This document shows positions 7,259 to 11,446 of a stretch of DNA of 11,446 bases, in pieces (within the stretch, counting starts at the first letter, position 1; each line of letters begins with the position of its first letter). Under the pieces are notes generated by a model. That model did no database searches and had not been told where the DNA came from. It saw nothing but the letters and a program-made list of their open reading frames with translations. This stretch comes from Actinomycetes bacterium (lineage in GTDB: Bacteria > Actinomycetota > Actinomycetes > Actinomycetales > Cellulomonadaceae). Both the position numbers and the translations under genes were made by a program. The stretch covers positions 1 through 11,446 of the forward strand of contig JAEWOA010000157.1 in the NCBI GenBank assembly GCA_023461115.1, given 5' to 3'.

Positions 7259-8227
7259 GTGAGCGACATCCTCGTCCTGCTGGACCACTCCGAGCCGGGC
7301 ACGCTGCGCACGCCCGTGCGTGAGCTGCTGACCGTGGCGCGCGACCTCGCCGCCGACGGCGTCGTGCACGGCGTTTGGGCGGGCGGCGCGCCGTCCGACG
7401 ACACGCTCGCGGAGCTCGGCGAGCTCGGGCTCGCGCGCGTGCACGTGCTGACGACCGACGCCGACATGCGCGTGGCGGGCGTGCTCGCCGCCGGCCTTGC
7501 CTCGCTCGTGGACGCGACCGCCGCGGACCTGGTGCTCGCGGTGTCGTCGTTCGAGAACAAGGAGGTCGCGGCGCGTCTCGCGGTCGCCACCGGCGCCGGG
7601 GTCGTCACTGACGCCGACGCGCTCGCGGTGGCCGACGGCGCCTACGTGGCCGGCAAGACCGTGTTCGCGGGCACGTGGACCACCCGGACCGCGGTGCGCG
7701 CGCCGCTCGCGGTCGTGCTGCTCAAGGCCAACTCGGTGCAGGTGTCGGCCGCGCCCACGCCGGCGGCCACGGTCGTCGCCGAGCACGCGTTCACCGCGCC
7801 CGCCGAACGCGTGCGCGTCGTCGAGCGCACCGAGCGGCCGGCCAGCGGACGGCCCGACCTGGGCTCCGCGCACATCGTCGTCGCGGGCGGACGCGGCACC
7901 GAGGGTGACTTCACCGAGGTCGCCGAGCTCGCGGACGTGCTCGGCGGCGCCGTGGGCGCCACGCGTGTGGCCACCGACGAGGGCTGGATCGGCCACGACG
8001 CGCAGATCGGCCAGACCGGGGTGACCATCTCCCCGCGCGTCTACATCGGGGCCGGCATCTCCGGCGCGGTCCACCACCGCGGCGGCATGCAGGCGTCCGG
8101 CACGATCATCGCGGTGAACAGCGACCCCGACGCCCCGATCTTCGAGATCGCGGACTTCGGCGTCGTCGGCGACCTCAAGACCGTCCTCCCGCAGGCCTCG
8201 GCCGAGTTGCGCCGACTGAAGGGCTGA
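7259..8227 (+). CDS. etfA: EtfA, electron transfer flavoprotein alpha subunit (FixB)
   Basis: This 322-residue subunit carries most of the FAD site of ETF. Residues about 1-185 form the N-terminal ETF domain (starting SDILVLLDH), and the C-terminal FAD domain begins near HIVVAGGRGT. Arg236 in GATRVATDEG aligns with human alpha-Arg249, which tunes the flavin potential, and the IGQTG Thr is kept. The signature VYIGAGISGAVHHRGGMQ keeps His273 (human alpha-His286, 37 residues after the Arg in both) but has His272 where many homologues have Gln. The DPDAPIFEIADFGVVGDL ending is intact. A GAAGG ribosome binding site at 7243-7247, about 11 bases upstream, supports the GTG. It is cotranscribed with etfB and ends 30 bp from the convergent phosphotransferase gene; no clear terminator is visible between them. 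Confidence 0.96.
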   Translation: MSDILVLLDHSEPGTLRTPVRELLTVARDLAADGVVHGVWAGGAPSDDTLAELGELGLARVHVLTTDADMRVAGVLAAGLASLVDATAADLVLAVSSFENKEVAARLAVATGAGVVTDADALAVADGAYVAGKTVFAGTWTTRTAVRAPLAVVLLKANSVQVSAAPTPAATVVAEHAFTAPAERVRVVERTERPASGRPDLGSAHIVVAGGRGTEGDFTEVAELADVLGGAVGATRVATDEGWIGHDAQIGQTGVTISPRVYIGAGISGAVHHRGGMQASGTIIAVNSDPDAPIFEIADFGVVGDLKTVLPQASAELRRLKG

Positions 8228-8257
8228 GCAGCGGTCCGGACGGGCTGTGGGCCGGCC

Positions 8258-9250
8258 TCAGGCCAGCTCGCGCAGCCACCGGAGCGTCGCGATGCCCTGG
8301 GCCGCCTGGAAGCGGCGCAGGTTCGGGATGCCCGGGGGCGCGGGCTGCAGGCTGCTCCAGACGAAGTAGCCGGACACCCCTGAGAGCACCGCGCGCAGCT
8401 CGTCGTCGGACACGCCGTCCGACAAGACGTGCGAGCGGAAGATCGACGCCGGGTCGCCGCCACCCTGCAGCGCGACGCTCGGCAGCATGCACGCGAGGTC
8501 GAGCCACGGCGCCCCGACGCTCGCGTGCGGCCAGTCGATCAGCCACACCAGCGAATGGTCGGGGTCGATCATCACGTTGTCCGCGCGCAGGTCGCCGTGC
8601 ACGAGCGCGTCGCCCGCCATCGCCGCGGGGGCGTCCTGCTCCCAGACGACCAGCCGCTCCAGGTTGTCGGTGGCCCACCGCCCGAGCTCGCCGGCGCGCT
8701 GGGCGACCAGCGCGCGCTCGTCGTCGGGCAGCATGGCGAGCTTGCGCCACCCCGTGTAGTCGTCGGCGAACAGGTCGTCCGAGCGCGGCAGGCGGTGCCC
8801 GGGCAGCGGCTCGACGTCCGCGAGCTGAGCGAGCGCGTCGAGCACCGCGCCGAGGTCGTCGGGGCGCCACGGCAGCTCCGGGGACCGGCCGTGGGCCACC
8901 TCGAAGCCGAGGACGACCCATTCGCCGTCGTCGTGCGAGAACAGCAGCCGCGGCGCCGGGACCTCGGGCGGCAGCGCCGACTCCACCGCGATCTCGCGGC
9001 GCGCGAGGTCCGGCGAGACCGGGTTCTGCTCCGACGAGACCGCCTTGACGAAGACGCCGCGCCCGTCGGCGAGCTCGAGCACCGCCGCGAACCCGGGCGA
9101 GAAGCCGCTCGTCGCGCTCGTCTCGGCGGTGACCTGGGCGCCCGCGAGCGACGAGATGCGCTCGCGCACGTGCCGCGGCAGGTCGCGCCAGTCGAGCCGC
9201 TGGCCGCTGAACGCGGGCGGCAGCGCGATGACCTCGTCGTCGGCACTCAC
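8258..9250 (-). CDS. APH-family (protein-kinase-like fold) phosphotransferase, substrate unknown
   Basis: This 330-residue protein has the aminoglycoside phosphotransferase / choline kinase fold. The catalytic loop reads LVHGDLRADNVMI, with catalytic Asp220 and metal-binding Asn225, followed by WLIDWPHAS with metal-binding Asp239. The N-lobe holds the nucleotide site, with a probable ATP-contacting Lys in GVFVKAVSS. Most members of this broad group phosphorylate small metabolites or are uncharacterised; antibiotic resistance should not be assumed. The GTG at 9250 is preferred. An ATG at 9343 would add 31 residues but would run through the iscS promoter, and another in-frame GTG lies at 9256. 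A CAGTAT hexamer six bases upstream is a possible -10. The gene is the only one opposing the flanking plus-strand genes and separates etfA from iscS. Confidence 0.85.
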   Translation of the reverse strand: MSADDEVIALPPAFSGQRLDWRDLPRHVRERISSLAGAQVTAETSATSGFSPGFAAVLELADGRGVFVKAVSSEQNPVSPDLARREIAVESALPPEVPAPRLLFSHDDGEWVVLGFEVAHGRSPELPWRPDDLGAVLDALAQLADVEPLPGHRLPRSDDLFADDYTGWRKLAMLPDDERALVAQRAGELGRWATDNLERLVVWEQDAPAAMAGDALVHGDLRADNVMIDPDHSLVWLIDWPHASVGAPWLDLACMLPSVALQGGGDPASIFRSHVLSDGVSDDELRAVLSGVSGYFVWSSLQPAPPGIPNLRRFQAAQGIATLRWLRELA

Positions 9251-9316
9251 GCGCACATACTGCCAGGTAACGCCCTGCGCGCGCCGGTCGGTTCGCGGGT
9301 CGACGCGGCGCAGATC

Positions 9317-9344
9317 CGGACACGTGACCAGTGCTTCGTACACT
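9317..9344 (+). promoter_or_regulatory. Candidate iscS-mnmA promoter (CGGACA-N16-TACACT)
   Basis: TACACT (9339-9344) fits TANNNT and ends six bases before the GTG at 9351, again a leaderless layout without a ribosome binding site. CGGACA (9317-9322) lies 16 bp upstream as a weak -35. The region also lies between divergent start codons, so it may serve the phosphotransferase gene on the other strand. Confidence 0.45.
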
Positions 9345-9346
9345 GG
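9328..9346. repeat. Inverted repeat CCAGTG-N7-CACTGG over the iscS -10 element
   Basis: Six-base arms CCAGTG (9328-9333) and CACTGG (9341-9346) flank seven bases. The right arm overlaps TACACT, so a protein bound here would block the iscS promoter. The arms are short, and chance is possible. Confidence 0.35.
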
Positions 9347-9350
9347 CCGG

Positions 9351-10541
9351 GTGAACGCCTACCTGGACCATGCGGCGACCACGCCCATGCTCCCGGCGGC
9401 CGCGCGCGTCCTCGTCGAGCACGCGACGCGCACCGGCAACGCCTCGTCCCTGCACGCCTCGGGCCGCGCGGCGCGCCGGACGGTCGAGGAGGCGCGCGAG
9501 ACGGCGGCCGCGGCGCTGGGCGCGCGGCCGAGCGAGGTGGTCTTCACGTCGGGCGGGACGGAGGCCGACAACCTCGCGGTCAAGGGGCTGTTCTGGGCCC
9601 GCCGGACCGTGGATCCGGGCAAGCGGCGGATCGTCGTGTCGGCAGTCGAGCACCACGCAGTGCTCGACCCCGCGTTCTGGATGGCCGAGCACACGGGCGC
9701 CGAGCTGGTGCTGCTGCCGGTCGACGCCCAGGGCGTCGTGGAGTTGGACGCGCTCGCGGCCGAGCTCGACGAGAACGGCGAGCAGGTGGCGCTCGTCTCG
9801 GTGATGTGGGCGAACAACGAGGTGGGCGCGCTGCAGCCGGTGCGCGACGTCGTCGCGCTCGCCCGCCGGCACGGCGTCCCCGTGCACTCGGACGCGGTGC
9901 AGGCAGTCGGGCAGGCGCCTGTGGACTTCGCGTCGAGCGGGCTCGACGCCATGACCGTCAGCGGCCACAAGGTGGGCGGCCCCGGCGGCGTGGGCGCGCT
10001 GCTCGCCCGGCGCGGACTGGACCTGACGCCCGTGCAGCACGGCGGTGGGCAGGAGCGCGGCGTGCGCTCGGGGACGCTGGACGTCGCGTCGATCGCGTCG
10101 TTCGCCACCGCGCTCGACGAGGCGGTGCGCGTGCAGCCCGAGCATGCCGCGCGCGTGGGCGCGCTGCGGGACCGGCTCGTGGCCGGGGTGCGGGCGATCG
10201 CCCCCGACGCGGTGCTGCGCGGACCCGAGCCCGGTGGGCGGCGGCTGCCCGCCAACGCGCACTTCACGTTCCCCGGCTGCGAGGGCGACTCGCTGCTGTA
10301 CCTGCTGGACTCCGCGGGCGTCGAGGCGTCCACGGGCTCGGCGTGCCAGGCGGGCGTGCCGCGGCCGTCGCACGTGCTGCTCGCGATGCGCGTCCCCGAG
10401 GACACCGCGCGCGGCGCCCTGCGGTTCTCGCTCGGGCACACGTCCACCGATGACGACGTCGACGCGCTGCTCACGGCCCTGCCGGGCGTGCTCGAGCGCG
10501 CCCGCGCCGCTGGCCTGGCGTACGCGGCGGGGGGCGTGTGA
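9351..10541 (+). CDS. iscS: Cysteine desulfurase, IscS/NifS type (group I)
   Basis: This PLP enzyme takes sulfur from cysteine, leaving alanine and an enzyme persulfide. The 396 residues begin YLDHAATTPM; SAVEHHAVLD and HSDAVQAVGQ are PLP-contacting segments. Lys207 in SGHKVGG is the Schiff-base lysine and Cys332 in TGSACQAG the persulfide cysteine (E. coli IscS: K206, C328). The Cys loop is of the long mobile group I kind. Length is normal. GTG is chosen from the homology start and the TACACT hexamer six bases upstream. The stop shares its last base with the mnmA ATG, so the two are translationally coupled. No iscU, iscR or suf gene is nearby, which points to tRNA thiolation as a main job, as with B. 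subtilis YrvO next to MnmA; Fe-S duties cannot be excluded. Confidence 0.95.
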   Translation: MNAYLDHAATTPMLPAAARVLVEHATRTGNASSLHASGRAARRTVEEARETAAAALGARPSEVVFTSGGTEADNLAVKGLFWARRTVDPGKRRIVVSAVEHHAVLDPAFWMAEHTGAELVLLPVDAQGVVELDALAAELDENGEQVALVSVMWANNEVGALQPVRDVVALARRHGVPVHSDAVQAVGQAPVDFASSGLDAMTVSGHKVGGPGGVGALLARRGLDLTPVQHGGGQERGVRSGTLDVASIASFATALDEAVRVQPEHAARVGALRDRLVAGVRAIAPDAVLRGPEPGGRRLPANAHFTFPGCEGDSLLYLLDSAGVEASTGSACQAGVPRPSHVLLAMRVPEDTARGALRFSLGHTSTDDDVDALLTALPGVLERARAAGLAYAAGGV

Positions 10542-11446
10542 TGCGGGTCCTCGCGGCGCTCTCCGGAGGCGTCGACAGCGCCGTGGCGGCCGCGCGGGCT
10601 GTCGACGCCGGGCACGACGTCGTCGGCGTGCACATGGCGTTGTCCCGCACGCGCGACCAGTTCCGCAACGGCTCGCGCGGCTGCTGCTCGATCGAGGACG
10701 CGGGGGACGCGCGCCGCGCCGCGGACGTGCTCGGCATCCCCTACTACGTGTGGGACCTCTCCGAGCGGTTCGAGGAGACGGTGGTCGCGGACTTCCTGTC
10801 CGAGTACGCCGCGGGCCGCACCCCCAACCCGTGCGTGCGGTGCAACGAGCACATCAAGTTCGCGACCCTGCTCGACCGCGCGCTCGCGCTCGGGTTCGAC
10901 GCCGTGTGCACCGGGCACTACGCGCGCGTCGTCGAGGGCCCCGCCGGCCGTGAGCTGCACCGCGCGCGCGACGCCGCCAAGGACCAGTCGTACGTGCTCG
11001 CCGTGATGGGGCCCGAGCGCCTGGAGCGGTCGATCTTCCCGCTCGGCGACGTCGTCTCCAAGGAGCAGACCCGCGCCGAGGCCGCCGCACGCGGGCTCTC
11101 GGTGTCCGCCAAGCCCGACTCCTACGACATCTGCTTCGTCGCCGACGGCGACACCCAAGGCTTCCTGCGGGACCGGCTGGGCTCGCGGCCCGGCGAGATC
11201 GTCGACGCGTCGGGCGCCGTGGTCGGCACGCACGACGGCGCGTACGCCTACACCGTCGGGCAGCGGCGCGGGCTCGCGATCGGGCGGCCCGCGGCCGACG
11301 GCAAGCCCCGCTACGTGCTCGCGGTCGAGCCCGTGCGCAACCGCGTCGTCGTCGGGTCCGCCGACGAGCTCGCGGTCGACCTCGTGAGCGGCGACCGCGC
11401 GGTCTGGTACGGCGTCGACGGCCCCGACGAGCGCGCCGTCCACGTC
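10541..11446 (+). CDS. mnmA: MnmA (TrmU), tRNA 2-thiouridine(34) synthase, 3' end cut by window edge
   Basis: MnmA adenylates U34 of tRNAs for Lys, Glu and Gln and replaces its C2 oxygen with sulfur. The first 302 codons are present; family members run about 350-380 residues, so the C-terminal beta barrel is incomplete. The ATP pyrophosphatase loop is SGGVDSA (residues 8-14). GHYAR and KDQSYVLAVM mark the tRNA and active-site regions. Catalytic cysteines are Cys101 (in NPCVRCNEHIKF) and Cys198 (in YDICFV), matching E. coli C102 and C199. Cys98 stands where E. coli has Asp99. The ATG overlaps the iscS TGA by one base, with a run of six G (10529-10534) six bases upstream as the likely ribosome binding site. 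Sulfur is presumably supplied by the adjacent desulfurase directly. Confidence 0.95.
   Translation, partial: MRVLAALSGGVDSAVAAARAVDAGHDVVGVHMALSRTRDQFRNGSRGCCSIEDAGDARRAADVLGIPYYVWDLSERFEETVVADFLSEYAAGRTPNPCVRCNEHIKFATLLDRALALGFDAVCTGHYARVVEGPAGRELHRARDAAKDQSYVLAVMGPERLERSIFPLGDVVSKEQTRAEAAARGLSVSAKPDSYDICFVADGDTQGFLRDRLGSRPGEIVDASGAVVGTHDGAYAYTVGQRRGLAIGRPAADGKPRYVLAVEPVRNRVVVGSADELAVDLVSGDRAVWYGVDGPDERAVHV

Noticed and set aside
8228..8257. Bidirectional terminator between convergent etfA and the phosphotransferase gene
   Set aside because: The 30-bp gap contains a short palindrome GTCCGGAC (8234-8241) and GGCC repeats but no stable long stem with T tracts on either side.
8258..9250. The phosphotransferase as maltokinase (Mak), which would supply maltose-1-phosphate to GlgE
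   Set aside because: Maltokinase shares the fold but is larger, about 450 residues, with its own N-terminal cap, and is usually linked to treS. At 330 residues with no Mak-specific region recognised, this is more likely an unrelated APH-fold enzyme.
1..11446. Mobile elements, attachment sites, CRISPR arrays, tRNA or rRNA genes, riboswitches
   Set aside because: No transposase or integrase motifs, direct-repeat arrays, cloverleaf-like or rRNA stretches were recognised, and no non-coding gap is long enough for a typical riboswitch.

Overview
The window is very GC-rich, almost gap-free actinobacterial chromosome. Gene content, abundant GTG starts and leaderless-looking promoters suggest a Cellulomonas-like member of the Micrococcales; that placement is an inference from protein character, not a database match. 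It reads as ordinary core genome. I see no phage, insertion sequence, CRISPR array, tRNA or rRNA. Every intergenic gap is under 150 bp.

Left half (1-6313), all on the minus strand: in order of transcription, glgX (glycogen debranching enzyme), a small flavodoxin-domain protein, a KstD-like FAD-dependent dehydrogenase, and glgE (maltosyltransferase), whose C-terminus runs off the left edge. Gaps between these genes are 66, 71 and 109 bp. GlgX trims alpha-glucan, and GlgE extends alpha-glucan from maltose-1-phosphate. Two redox proteins of unknown substrate sit between them. An 18-bp perfect palindrome overlaps the predicted promoter of the dehydrogenase and is the clearest regulatory site in the window.

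Right half (6460-11446): on the plus strand, etfB and etfA (the two subunits of electron transfer flavoprotein) form an operon. They converge on a minus-strand kinase-fold phosphotransferase. Divergent from that gene are a cysteine desulfurase (IscS type) and mnmA (tRNA 2-thiouridine synthase, cut by the right edge), which overlap by one base and probably form a dedicated sulfur-transfer pair for tRNA U34 thiolation. The order etfB-etfA-(insert)-iscS-mnmA resembles the M. tuberculosis Rv3029c-Rv3024c region.

No wholly new system is visible. The best leads are the palindromic operator, a repeated leaderless-promoter layout (TANNNT-like hexamer 6-8 nt before a GTG or ATG with no ribosome binding site) in front of several genes, a three-cysteine variant of the MnmA active site, and the mixing of glucan and redox genes beside etf.
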